NCBI RefSeq assembly: GCF_033366695.1
Contig: NZ_JAOBTQ010000001.1
Coordinates: forward strand, 992,001-1,056,000
Length of the DNA: 64,000 bases
Origin: Streptomyces sp. SCL15-4
Lineage (GTDB): Bacteria; Actinomycetota; Actinomycetes; Streptomycetales; Streptomycetaceae
Direction: 5' to 3'
Under the pieces are notes generated by a model. That model saw only the letters and a program-made list of their open reading frames with translations, was not told where the DNA came from and did no database searches. Position 1 is the stretch's first letter; the number at the start of each line of letters is the position of its first letter. A program made the position numbers and the translations under genes. Shown piece by piece: positions 43,209 to 52,089 of the stretch.

Positions 43209-45119
43209 ATGCCGTCACCCGCCGGGCCCCGCACCCCCGCACCGAACCGGCGCCGGTTCCTCACCGCCTCGCTGGCCGCGTCGGCGGGAGTGCTCGCCGC
43301 ACCGGCCGTCGCCGCCTGGCTGCCGGCCGCCGACGCCAAGGCCGCGACCACGCCGGCCGCGTTCGTGGACGACTACCGCAGCAACACCGCCGACCACCTC
43401 ACGCCCGGCACCAACGCGGTGGTCCGCGTCCTCGGCGGCTTCGCCGGGATCTGGAAGACCGGCGCCGCCTGGGACTCGGGCACGCCGCTGCGCGCCGACA
43501 TCCTCCGCGCCGACCTGCGCTACTGCGCGCGGATCACGGCCGCGCGCACCGAGGCGCAGGCGAAGGAGGCGTTCGTCCACGACCGCCGGCACCAGAGCTA
43601 CGCCCTGATCGCGGGCCTCGGTCCGCTGGCCGGCCCGTACCGGGCCGGCGCGCGGGCGGTCACCTCGATCACCGGCGCGCCCGACGGCACTCCGGCAACC
43701 ACGGTGAGCGACGCGGTGCCGGCCGGCGCGCCGGCGGGCTCGGCCCTCGGGGCGGGCGCGCACGACTCGGCGCTGGGCAAGGTGGCCGAACTGGTCGACA
43801 CCCTGCGCGGCCCGTACGCCTCCGGCAACCCCGCCAAGTACGCCTACCAGTACCCGCGGCCGTGGCGGCTGACCGAGGACAGCGAGGTCGTGGACACCGG
43901 CCGGACGGACGAGTTCGGCTTCCCGGTGTACGACTCGCCCGTGACCGTGGCCCCGCAGCTGCTGCGTCAGCGCGGCACCTCCCCCGCCGACGACGGCGGC
44001 TTCCCCAGCGGTCACACCAACGCCTTCCACCTGGCCGCGCTGGCGTACGCGTACGCGGTGCCGGAGCGGTTCCAGGAGCTGGTGACGCGGGCGTTCGAGC
44101 TGAGCCACAGCCGGATCGTGGCGGGCATGCACCACCCGGTCGACGTCATCGGAGGCCGGATCATGGCCACCGCGCTCGCCGCGGCCACGCTCGCCGACCC
44201 GGCCCACGCCGGGCTGAAGGCCGCCGCACGGGCCCAGGCGCTCGCCTACTTCACCGAGCGGACCGGCACCACCGCCGACACCCTGTACGCCTACGCGCAC
44301 CCGGACGACGACCCGTACGCCGACCGGGCCGCGAACCGGCGCGCGGTGCGCCACCGGCTGACGTACGTCCTGCCCCGCGAGGGCCGCGAGCTGCCGCCGG
44401 CCGTGCCCAAGGGCGCGGAGGTGCTGCTGGAGACCCGGCTGCCGTACCTCACCGCCGGCCAGCGCCGCGCGGTGCTGCGCACCACCGCGCTGCCCTCGGG
44501 CTACGCGCTGCTCGACGGGTTCGAGCAGTGGGGGCGGCTGGACCTGTTCGCGGCGGCGGACGGCTACGGCGCCTTCGACACCGGTGTCACCGTCACCATG
44601 GACGCGGCGGCCGGCGGTTTCTCCGCGGCCGACAGCTGGCGCAACGACATCGGCGGGCCGGGCGGGCTGACCAAGCGGGGCACGGGCGCGCTGACGCTGA
44701 CCGGCCGCAACCGGTACACGGGCGGGACCGTGCTGGCCGAGGGCACACTGACGGCCGGTTCCGGGGACGCGCTCGGCCGCGGGGACGTGCGGGTGACGGG
44801 CGGGACGCTGCGGGTGGCCGGGCGGCTGCGGGTGCGCGGCGCCTGGGCGCAGGACGCGGGGACACTGGAGGTCACGGCGCGGGCCGGCCGAGCGGCGGCA
44901 CCGGTGAGCGTCGCGGGGCGGGCCGTGCTCGGCGGGCGCGCGGTGCTGGCGCTGCGGCTGGACACCGAACGGCCTCCGGCGGCGGGCGGCACGCTGCCGG
45001 TCCTCGCCGCGCCCCGGCTGGCCGGACGGTTCGCACGGATCGAGGTCAACTCCGACCGGCTGCGGGCCGTGCCCGTCTACACGGCAGAGGGCCTGTCGGT
45101 ACGGCTCCTGCGACGGTGA
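43209..45119 (+). CDS. Tat-exported PAP2 acid phosphatase with autotransporter-type beta-strand repeat
   Basis: 636 residues. The N-terminus has a twin-arginine signal (NRRRFLTASLAASAGVLAAP). The class A phosphatase/PAP2 signature is complete: K210...RP (KYAYQYPRPWR), PSGH at 266-269 and SR-x(6)-HP-VD at 301-312. So it should hydrolyse phosphate monoesters outside the cell through a phospho-histidine. After residue about 460 comes a beta-helix part with a clear autotransporter-associated strand repeat (GGLTKRGTGALTLTGRNRYTGG, then TVLAEGTLTAGSG), unusual in a Gram-positive secreted phosphatase. The ATG follows GAGAGG. Single gene; the tandem repeat region lies just downstream. Confidence 0.9.
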   Translation: MPSPAGPRTPAPNRRRFLTASLAASAGVLAAPAVAAWLPAADAKAATTPAAFVDDYRSNTADHLTPGTNAVVRVLGGFAGIWKTGAAWDSGTPLRADILRADLRYCARITAARTEAQAKEAFVHDRRHQSYALIAGLGPLAGPYRAGARAVTSITGAPDGTPATTVSDAVPAGAPAGSALGAGAHDSALGKVAELVDTLRGPYASGNPAKYAYQYPRPWRLTEDSEVVDTGRTDEFGFPVYDSPVTVAPQLLRQRGTSPADDGGFPSGHTNAFHLAALAYAYAVPERFQELVTRAFELSHSRIVAGMHHPVDVIGGRIMATALAAATLADPAHAGLKAAARAQALAYFTERTGTTADTLYAYAHPDDDPYADRAANRRAVRHRLTYVLPREGRELPPAVPKGAEVLLETRLPYLTAGQRRAVLRTTALPSGYALLDGFEQWGRLDLFAAADGYGAFDTGVTVTMDAAAGGFSAADSWRNDIGGPGGLTKRGTGALTLTGRNRYTGGTVLAEGTLTAGSGDALGRGDVRVTGGTLRVAGRLRVRGAWAQDAGTLEVTARAGRAAAPVSVAGRAVLGGRAVLALRLDTERPPAAGGTLPVLAAPRLAGRFARIEVNSDRLRAVPVYTAEGLSVRLLRR

Positions 45120-45166
45120 CGCCGCAGGGTGGCGGAAGCGGTGCGCCGGCAAGACCGTGAACCGGT

Positions 45167-45742
45167 CACCGCGCGGCCCGTCCCGTCAGGTGCGCGGACG
45201 ACGACACGTGAAACGCACAGACGCGGGGAACCGCCGCGAGCGGGCGCACGGGCTGCCGACGGTCCCGGACCCCGCCGTCGCCACGGCGCGCGAACGACCG
45301 GCGGTGCTGCTCGCGGCAGCCGCCCGATCGGCAACGGCGGCGGGAACGGTACCCCGACCCGACCCCGACCCCGGCACCACGCGGCCCGTGCCGTCACGCG
45401 CGCGGACGGCGACACGTGAACGCCACCCGGTACACACAGACGCTCGGTACCGCTGCAAGCGGGCGCACGGGCTGCCGACGGTCCCGGACCCCACCGCCGC
45501 CACGGCGCGCGAACGACCGGCGGTGCTGCTCGCGGCAGCCGCCCGATCGGCAACGGCGGCGGGAACAGTACCCCGACCCGACCCCGACCCCTGCACCACG
45601 CGGCCCGTGCCGTCACGCGCGCGGACGACGACACGTGAACGCCACCCGGTACACACAGACGCTCGGTACCGCTGCAAGCGGGCGCACGGGCTGCCGACGG
45701 TCCCGGACCCCACCGCCGCCACGGCGCGCGAACGACCGGCGG
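45167..45742. repeat. Tandem direct repeat, about 2.7 copies of a 219-bp unit
   Basis: Copies begin at 45167 (208 bases, with small deletions), 45375 (219 bases) and 45594 (149 bases, truncated). Copies 2 and 3 differ at one base over 149, and copy 1 matches for about 155 bases at its right part, so the duplication is recent or kept uniform. The unit length is a multiple of three and frames on both strands stay open through the array, but none has a convincing start or known product. The array fills the space between the PAP2 gene and the MurR/RpiR regulator. I see no second feature in the rest of this intergenic stretch apart from the regulator's ribosome site. Confidence 0.85.
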
Positions 45743-45883
45743 AACGGATCACGGCGGCCGGCCGGGCGGTGACGTGGGTCGTTCGCTCGCCCTGGCCGAC
45801 GGTGGGGGTGCCGTCTCAACCCCCTGGTCACGGCGGTCGGTGAGCTATGTTGAGTCATCGTGGCAGACAAAGGAGGCCGACCC

Positions 45884-46801
45884 GTGCCCTCGCCGCAGCA
45901 GGCACGCGCACAGGCATCAGCGATCACGTCGGGCAGGACGGCGCCCGGGGCCGAGGCCGCGCCGACCTCCCGGCTGCGGGACCTCTTCGACGGGCCGCGT
46001 CTGTCACCGGGGCAGCGGCGGATCGCCCAGTACCTGATCGAGCACATCACCGAGGCCGCCTTCCTGTCGATCACCGAGCTGGCCGACCGGGCCGGGGTCA
46101 GCCAGCCGTCCGTCACCCGCTTCGCCGCCGCCGTCGGCTTCAGCGGCTATCCGGCGCTGCGCGAGCGGCTCCAGTCGATCGCGCTGAGCAGCCTCGCGGG
46201 CGGGCCCGGCGAGGAGGACCGGGCCAACGAACTCCAGGCCGCCGTGGACGCCGAGATCGAGAACCTGGAGAACCTGCGGCGCGACCTCGCCGACCCCGAC
46301 CGGGTCATCCGGGTCGGCCGCGCGCTGTCCCGCTCCACCCCGCTGACCGTGCTGGGGCTGCGCATCTCGGTGTCGCTCGCCGAGTACTTCGGCTACGCCG
46401 CCCGCCGGATCCACCCGGACGTGCGGCTGGTGACCCGCGGCGGCAGCGTGGCCTACGACGCGCTGTTGCAGGCCCGGGAGGCGGGTGGCGGCTGGGTGCT
46501 GGCCTTCGCCATGCCCCGGCACTCCCAGGAGACCCTCCAGGCCGTCCGGGTGGCGCGCGACGCCGGTCTGAAGGTGGCCCTGGTGACCGATCTGGCGCTC
46601 GGGCCGCTGGCCGACGAGGCCGACGTCACCTTCGCCACCGGCACCGGCTCCCGCCTGGTGTTCGACTCCTACGCCGCCCCGGGGGTGCTGGCGGCGGCGC
46701 TGCTCCAGGCCATGACGGACGCCGATCCGGAGCGCACCCAGGCCCGGCTGGAGAAGTACGAGCAGCTGTCGGAGCAGCACCAGTTCTTCCTGCGGGACTG
46801 A
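45884..46801 (+). CDS. MurR/RpiR family transcriptional regulator (HTH plus SIS)
   Basis: 305 residues. The N-terminal helix-turn-helix is LSPGQRRIAQYLIEHITEAAFLSITELADRAGVSQPSVTRFAAAVGFSGYPALRERL. The SIS domain that senses a phosphosugar follows (about 140-275): LTVLGLRISVSLAEYFGYAAR, AFAMPRHSQETLQAVRVARDAG and ALVTDLALGPLADEADVTFA. The GTG chosen lies seven bases after AAAGGAGG, a textbook site, whereas the upstream in-frame GTG has none. Regulators of this family control amino-sugar or sugar-phosphate genes; the neighbours do not show the target. A palindrome 120 bases downstream, in front of the next gene, could be one of its sites. Confidence 0.9.
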   Translation: MPSPQQARAQASAITSGRTAPGAEAAPTSRLRDLFDGPRLSPGQRRIAQYLIEHITEAAFLSITELADRAGVSQPSVTRFAAAVGFSGYPALRERLQSIALSSLAGGPGEEDRANELQAAVDAEIENLENLRRDLADPDRVIRVGRALSRSTPLTVLGLRISVSLAEYFGYAARRIHPDVRLVTRGGSVAYDALLQAREAGGGWVLAFAMPRHSQETLQAVRVARDAGLKVALVTDLALGPLADEADVTFATGTGSRLVFDSYAAPGVLAAALLQAMTDADPERTQARLEKYEQLSEQHQFFLRD

Positions 46802-47168
46802 GCGGCGGCGGAACGGCACGGTCACGGCCGCGCCTTCCGCCCGCACCCGGCAGTCGTGAAGATCTTGCGGTCATCCGCCCGCGGGACGGGGATGATTCAC
46901 CGCAAACGGCGCATGAATGTTTTCATACGTCTTGAAAAGCGATCGGCATATATAAATACTGCTCCGCGGACTCACCGCACAGCCCCCGCACTCGGGGCCC
47001 CCGCGCGCACACGCCGAGCCGCCGTCCCCTTCCCACGTCGGCGCCCGGGGTGTGCCGGGGCGCGTCGCCCGCGCGACGCGCCCGTGGCGGCCCCGGCCAT
47101 CCCCTGGGCCGGGGCCGCCCCGCCCCCCGTCGACCACCGTCACGACGCCGCCCACGGAAGCGATGATC
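46802..47168. promoter_or_regulatory. Intergenic stretch with AT-rich promoter-like island
   Basis: About 370 bases between the MurR/RpiR gene and the 124-aa gene. Positions 46911-46960 are unusually AT-rich for this genome and include the inverted repeat TTTTCA-(7)-TGAAAA (46920-46938) and ATATATAAATA (46949-46959). This looks like a promoter with an operator. The remaining 200 bases before the next start are GC-rich and would form a long leader. Confidence 0.5.
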
Positions 47169-47543
47169 ATGCACCTGACCAGCACGCGTATCAGCCCCGA
47201 CTGGCCCTGTCAGGTCAAGACGCCGGGCAGCTACGACTGGGAGCGCTCGGCGGCCAAGTGGCTGCGCGAGCTGATCCCCGCGCGCTACGCCAGCTATCCG
47301 GCGCTCATCCGGCACCCGGTCCTGCTCGCCCGGCACGCGCAGCTCCAGGTGCAGCAGGAGATCCGGGTCGCCCGGACCGCGCTGCAGACCGCGCGGACCG
47401 AGCTGCCGGTACTCGGACTGCCCGAATCGGTGATCGAACACACGATCAAGCTGTACGCGGCCGAGGTACTCCAGCTCCAGCACATCGCGCGCAGCGTCCG
47501 TGCGGTCAGCGCGGCCCTGGCCGCCCGCGGCACCGGCCGCTGA
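47169..47543 (+). CDS. Conserved-type hypothetical protein (124 aa)
   Basis: 124 residues starting MHLTSTRISPDWPCQVKTPGSYDWERSAAKWLRELIPARY. The first 60 residues contain conserved-looking W, P and G, and the rest is two or three long helices (HAQLQVQQEIRVARTALQTARTEL and HTIKLYAAEVLQLQHIARSVRAVSAAL). No membrane helix. The second ATG is preferred because GGAAG then lies eight bases upstream. I do not recognise a family; it resembles proteins encoded near regulators in Streptomyces. Transcribed from the AT-rich region upstream and 105 bases before the SpoIIE phosphatase. Confidence 0.7.
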   Translation: MHLTSTRISPDWPCQVKTPGSYDWERSAAKWLRELIPARYASYPALIRHPVLLARHAQLQVQQEIRVARTALQTARTELPVLGLPESVIEHTIKLYAAEVLQLQHIARSVRAVSAALAARGTGR

Positions 47544-47648
47544 ACCCGCCGCCCGCCCCCACCCGCCGGGCCGCTCATACGAACGTCATGGCAATCCGGA
47601 CCCGGCAGACGAGTGATCCAACGGGCCGACGTGTGCGATGCTCGTCGC

Positions 47649-50063
47649 GTGACGAGCGAGCCTCTGTTTCCGGGGGACCGCGACACCGGATCCGGGCCGG
47701 CGGCGCCGGCCGAGGTCGTGGCCCGGCAGCGCGCCGAGCTGGACCGTCTGCGGGACCAGGCCGCGGCCTCGGCGATCGTTGAGCGGGCCAAGGGCGCCCT
47801 GATGGCCGTCACCGGCTGCGCGCCGGACGCCGCCCACCAGGAATTGCTGCAGCGGGCCAAGGACGGCAACCGCACGCTCATCGAACAATGCTGGCTCACC
47901 CTCGGCACGCTGCCGCCGCCCAGGGAACGGCCCGCCCACCCGGCGCCGGCGCCCGCGGCCGTCACCGAAGGCAGGAGCGGGCCCGCCCACAACGGCGATC
48001 TCACCGAGCTGCTGGCCGCCCTCGGCCGCGCCCTGGTCCGGGTCGGCTCGCCGCACGAGCTGGCCGGCTGTCTGCTGGAGCGGCTGGCGCCCGAGGTGGA
48101 CGCCGACGCGGTGCTGCTGTACGAGCGGCTGCCCGAGGACGGGCTCGCCCTCGTCGGACACGCCGGCGTCGAGCCCGTCCTGGCCGCCCAGTGGCGGCAC
48201 GTCCCGCCGGTGACCGGCCTGCCCGCGCTGGAGGCACTGCGGTCCGGGCGGCCGTGCTGGCTGGAGCACCCCGCCGAGGACCGCACCCGCTACCTGCTCA
48301 TCGGGCCCCCGCCGGAACGCTGGCTGACCCGGGCCTGGCTGCCCGTGCCCGAGGGCGACACCGCGCGCGTCGCCCTCGGCGTGCTGCGCCGGCGCGACGC
48401 GCCGTTCTCGCCGCGCGAGCGGGAACTGCTGCGGGCCGTGGCCCGGCTGTGCGCGGGCCGGCTGCGCGCCTTCGACAGCCCCTGCACCGCCACGGCCGGG
48501 GACATCTCGCAGACGGTGCAGGCGGTGTTCGACGCGCTGCCGGGCCCGGCGGTGCTGCTGACCCCGCTGCGCGCCGCCTCCGGCGAGGTCACGGACTACC
48601 GGATCACCGCCGCCACCCCGGAGGCGGCCGACGTGTTCGGCCCGCCCGGCCGGGACCTGGTCGGCAGGCACCTCCTGCGGAGCTACCCGTCGGTCGCGGG
48701 CGCGCCGCTGCGGCGGGGCTGTCTGCGGGCGCTGGAGACCGGGGAGCCGTACGAGAGCGAACCGTTCGCCTACCGGGACGCGGCCGGCACGGCGCCCGGG
48801 ACCGCCACCTACACGGTGCGGGCGGCCCCGCTGGGCGAGGGCCTGGTCGTGACCTGGCTGCGGTACGACCCGGTGGACCGGCAGGAGCAGCGGCTGGCCG
48901 ACGTGCAGCGGCTGGGCAACCTCGGCTGGGCCAACTGGAACCTGATCACCGGAGAGATCTCCTGGGCCGCGCAGACCTACACCGTGCTCGGCCGGCGGCC
49001 CGACGAGCCCCCGGTGCCGCTGGAACGGCTGCCCGGCCTGGCCCTGCCGGAGGACACGCGTCCGCTCGCCCGGGCGATCGACGAACTGGTCTCGCACGGG
49101 CGCCCGGTCGACGTGCCGTTCCGGACCGAGACGGCCGTGGGCGCCCGGCATCTGCGGATGGTCGCGGAGGCGGTCACGGCGCCCGACGGCGTCCCGGTCG
49201 AGGTGCACGGCTTCGTCCAGGACCTGACCGCGCAGCGCAGCGCGGAACTCGCGCTGGTGGAGAGCGAGCGCGCGATGCTGCTCCAGCGCGGCATCCTCCA
49301 GGCCGAGCGCGCCCTGGCGGCCCGGCTCCAGCACGCCCTGCTGCCGCTGCCCAGCAAGCCGGTGCGGCTGGCCGGGCTGCGCGTGGAGGTCGCCTATCTG
49401 CCCGCGCAGGCCGGCATCCACGTCGGCGGCGACTGGTTCAGCGCCATCGAACTGCCCGACTTCGACGCGCTGTTCGTGGTCGGCGACGTCGCGGGCCACG
49501 GCATCGACGCGGTCGCGACCATGGCCCAGCTGAGGTTCACCGCGAAGGGGATGGTGAGCACCGGTTCCTCGCTCACCGGGGCGCTGGCGCGGCTCAACCA
49601 GCTGCTGCTGCACTCCCGTGACGGCCAGACCACCGCCACCATGGTCCTGGCCCGCTACGACACCGACCGGCACCTGCTGACCTGGGCGCAGGCCGGGCAT
49701 CTGCCGCCGGTGCTGGTGCGCCGGGGCGAGGTGCGCTTCCTCGACCGTCCCGGCGGCATCCTGCTCGGCGCGACAGGCGCCCCCGTCTACGAGTCGCGGG
49801 AACTGCGGCTGGAGCCCGGGGACCGGCTGCTGCTGTACACCGACGGCCTGGTGGAGCGCCCCGGCGAGGGCCTCGACGCGGGCTTCGCGCGGCTGGCCGA
49901 GGCGGTGCGGGCGCACGGCCGCGGCGAGTCCGGTTCGCTGGACGCGCTGCTCGCGGCGATGCTCCCGGACGAACGGCGGGACGACGTGTGCGTGCTGGAC
50001 ATCCGGATGCCGCTGGAGGAGGTCCACGACGCGGTGGACAACCCACGGGTGACGGACGGCTAG
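47649..50063 (+). CDS. SpoIIE-type phosphatase with ANTAR-like, GAF and PAS domains
   Basis: 804 residues. The N-terminal segment (LDRLRDQAAASAIVERAKGALMAVTGCAPDAAHQELLQRAKDGNRTLIE) has the ANTAR-type RNA-binding helical pattern. A GAF-like domain follows (about 120-290), then a PAS-like domain (DALPGPAVLLTPLRAASGEVTDYRI) and a second one (NWNLITGEISWAAQTYTVLG), and a C-terminal PP2C/SpoIIE domain with metal ligands in GGDWFSA, GDVAGHGIDA and YTDGLVERPGEG. No membrane helix and no anti-sigma kinase domain. It probably dephosphorylates an anti-anti-sigma factor in response to a cytoplasmic signal. The GTG start lacks a clear ribosome site, so the exact start is uncertain. Confidence 0.88.
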   Translation: MTSEPLFPGDRDTGSGPAAPAEVVARQRAELDRLRDQAAASAIVERAKGALMAVTGCAPDAAHQELLQRAKDGNRTLIEQCWLTLGTLPPPRERPAHPAPAPAAVTEGRSGPAHNGDLTELLAALGRALVRVGSPHELAGCLLERLAPEVDADAVLLYERLPEDGLALVGHAGVEPVLAAQWRHVPPVTGLPALEALRSGRPCWLEHPAEDRTRYLLIGPPPERWLTRAWLPVPEGDTARVALGVLRRRDAPFSPRERELLRAVARLCAGRLRAFDSPCTATAGDISQTVQAVFDALPGPAVLLTPLRAASGEVTDYRITAATPEAADVFGPPGRDLVGRHLLRSYPSVAGAPLRRGCLRALETGEPYESEPFAYRDAAGTAPGTATYTVRAAPLGEGLVVTWLRYDPVDRQEQRLADVQRLGNLGWANWNLITGEISWAAQTYTVLGRRPDEPPVPLERLPGLALPEDTRPLARAIDELVSHGRPVDVPFRTETAVGARHLRMVAEAVTAPDGVPVEVHGFVQDLTAQRSAELALVESERAMLLQRGILQAERALAARLQHALLPLPSKPVRLAGLRVEVAYLPAQAGIHVGGDWFSAIELPDFDALFVVGDVAGHGIDAVATMAQLRFTAKGMVSTGSSLTGALARLNQLLLHSRDGQTTATMVLARYDTDRHLLTWAQAGHLPPVLVRRGEVRFLDRPGGILLGATGAPVYESRELRLEPGDRLLLYTDGLVERPGEGLDAGFARLAEAVRAHGRGESGSLDALLAAMLPDERRDDVCVLDIRMPLEEVHDAVDNPRVTDG

Positions 50064-50119
50064 AGCGTGTTCCGGGTGGTGCGGGCGGCCGGCGCGGGTC
50101 CCGGTGACGACGGCGCGGG

Positions 50120-50785
50120 TCAGCCGCCCTGGCCGGCGCTTCCGATCGGGCCGACCTTCACCGGGGAGCCGGAGCCGTCCGTGACGGGCAGCGTGGCGGC
50201 GCCCGGCCAGGCGAGGGAGACCGACTTCGTCTCGTCCGGCGGGGTCACCACCAGCCCCGTGACGCGGACGCCGGAGCCGCCCGAGTCGTTGACCGGGTAG
50301 GTGATGCCGAAGGCCACCGACTCGCCGTACTTCAGGACGGTCCGGCTCGCCGGCTCACCGGTGCGCCGCGCGGACAGCGACCCCGCGTTCGTCTTCAGGT
50401 CGACGCCCGCGTAACCCGAGAGCGCGCAGTCCCGGCCGCCGCCGTTCGTGAACTCCACCACGACGGTGCCGCCCGGATCGCCGTCGATGGTGTGGTCCGC
50501 CGCCGTGACCTCCAGCTCGTCGGTGCGGCACTTGCCGGTCTTGCCGTCCTTGTCGGAGCCGGTCCCGGCGCCCGTGCCCTGCCCCTCGCCCGGGTCCTTC
50601 CCGGCGGAGGTCTTCGCGGCACCCCGCGCCGAGCCGTCCGATCCCGGGCCGCTGTGCGCAGAAGGCGATGCCGGCGCGGCGGACGAGTCGCTCCGGCTCG
50701 TGGCGTCGCCGTCGCTCTGGCAGGCGGTGAGCGAGAGGCCCGCGGCGACGGCCAGGGCCGCGATGGTGATTTTGGTGACGCGCAT
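50120..50785 (-). CDS. DUF4232-like lipoprotein
   Basis: 221 residues with a lipoprotein signal (ITIAALAVAAGLSLTAC, lipobox LTAC), a Ser/Ala/Gly/Asp-rich linker of about 75 residues, and a C-terminal beta-sandwich typical of DUF4232: GKCRTDELEVTA, TVVVEFTNGGGRDCALSGYAGVDLKT and LKYGESVAFGITYPVND. The two Cys of the domain (in GKCRTD and RDCALSGY) should form a disulfide. It is anchored on the outer face of the membrane. The ATG before RVTKITIA is the natural start. The family is common in Streptomyces and its function is unknown. Confidence 0.9.
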   Translation of the reverse strand: MRVTKITIAALAVAAGLSLTACQSDGDATSRSDSSAAPASPSAHSGPGSDGSARGAAKTSAGKDPGEGQGTGAGTGSDKDGKTGKCRTDELEVTAADHTIDGDPGGTVVVEFTNGGGRDCALSGYAGVDLKTNAGSLSARRTGEPASRTVLKYGESVAFGITYPVNDSGGSGVRVTGLVVTPPDETKSVSLAWPGAATLPVTDGSGSPVKVGPIGSAGQGG

Positions 50786-51039
50786 GGTGTCAACCTCGGT
50801 ATCTGTCGGTCGGGGTGCCGGCCCGTCGGTACGGGCGCGCTTTCCGCGTACCAAGAGCCGTCCGGCCCGGTCCGCCGTTTCGCCCGACCACCCGCTGGTA
50901 CAACCCTGTTACAGGCGGCGGCGCGCCAGACCCGGAGCGGCGGTTGCCGCACCGTTCCGCGACTGCGCGCCTGTTCCCATCCGCCGTCCGCCGGGACGGA
51001 CCCATGACCCGGGAGCCGGAACCGGCCCGGCCGTCCCGC

Positions 51040-51588
51040 TCAGTCCGCCGGGTGGCCCGCCTCGATGGTGGCGGCGTCGGAGAGCCGCAGCAGCGGCCCC
51101 GGCCGGCCCTCGCCCCATCCGACCGGGTCGAGCACATGGCCGACGTGGTCGCCGCCGTCGACGCGGTGCAGGACGGTGCCGACGAACCAGGCCGCCACGT
51201 CCTCCAGGACGACGGCGCCGGCGGGTCCTTCCCGCCAGCCGGGCCACGCGAACTTGTCGGCGTCGTCGCCGGTCCGGCCGCCGAAGTGTTCCGCGAGGTC
51301 CCGCTGGTCACGGGTGAGCAGGTGGACGGCGAGGTGCTGCGCGGCGCGGGCGACCCGGTAGGTGTGGTTGGCCTTGGACAGCCACACGACGAACCGGGGC
51401 GGCCGGATGGAGCACTGCGAGGCGAAACCGACCAGACAGCCGGCCCGCTCACCGCCCGCCACGGCGGTCACCACGCACATGTCGGGGTCCAGCCGGTCGA
51501 AGAAACCGTCCAGCTCCTCCGGGCCCGCCGCCGGCCCACCGCTGTCCGCCGTGCCGTCCGCGCGTCCCGTGCCGCTCTCGTCCGCCAT
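51040..51588 (-). CDS. Flavin reductase-like FMN-binding protein
   Basis: 182 residues with the flavin reductase (split beta-barrel) pattern: MCVVTAVAGGERAGCLVGFASQCSIRPPRFVVWLSKANHTYRVARAAQHLAVHLLTRDQRDLAEHFGG, then a C-terminal part with VLHRVDGGDHVGHVLDPVGW, where the D-H-x-x-x-G-x-V block is typical. Such proteins bind FMN and reduce it with NAD(P)H, often to serve a flavin-dependent monooxygenase. No such partner is next to it. GGAG precedes the ATG (MADESGTG); a GTG three codons earlier is possible. Confidence 0.88.
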   Translation of the reverse strand: MADESGTGRADGTADSGGPAAGPEELDGFFDRLDPDMCVVTAVAGGERAGCLVGFASQCSIRPPRFVVWLSKANHTYRVARAAQHLAVHLLTRDQRDLAEHFGGRTGDDADKFAWPGWREGPAGAVVLEDVAAWFVGTVLHRVDGGDHVGHVLDPVGWGEGRPGPLLRLSDAATIEAGHPAD

Positions 51589-52089
51589 ACGCTCCACTCC
51601 GTCCGCTCCCGTCCGGCTCCGCGCCGGCGGTGGGTTGTCGCTCCCGCTCCGGTGTGCCCCGCGTGCCGTCCCTGAATCGTCGCCGACGCCGGTGCGGGAC
51701 TCCAGCGGGCGACGCGTGTCGTTCCCGGCCGTGCTCGCCTTCGTGCCAAAAGATCCTCATGACGACTCCCCGCTCCCGCCCTTGGTCACGCCGTGCCTCC
51801 GCGGCAGACGGTCCCGGCACCGCCGTCGCGCCGGGCCTCGGCGCTCACCACGCCGGACGGGTTCGCGCCGCCGCGGGCGCGGTGGCGCGGCCTGGTCCTC
51901 GGCGAGGGCTTCGGCCGGGCCGCCGAACCCTTCCGGTGTGCCGGTGCCTTCGGCCGGGTGCACCGGCGTGCGCTTCCTGTCCGCGCCGGCCGCCCTCGTG
52001 TCCTCGGCCACCGGGCCCGAGCCGACGCCGACGTCCGGGGGGCCGTCCGGCACGGCGGGCGCCGGGCAGCAGGCCGCGGTCGGGCCGGG
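51589..52089. other. Intergenic stretch without a supported gene
   Basis: About 500 bases between two minus-strand genes. It should hold the promoter of the flavin reductase gene on the minus strand. Open frames exist on both strands but are Pro/Arg/Ala strings without ribosome sites or recognisable domains; the best, on minus from about 52050, reads PDGPPDVGVGSGPVAED and then turns basic. A slightly AT-richer patch (CCAAAAGATCCTCATGACGA) lies near 51747-51766. I see nothing else. Confidence 0.4.

Noticed and set aside
45157..45843. An open frame of 228 codons through the tandem repeat
   Set aside because: No good start site, Pro/Arg/Ala-rich product, and open frames also exist on the opposite strand; I list the repeat only.
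51757..52053. A 98-codon minus-strand open frame between flavin reductase and ATP-grasp genes
   Set aside because: Low complexity, no ribosome site, turns Arg-rich; not supported.
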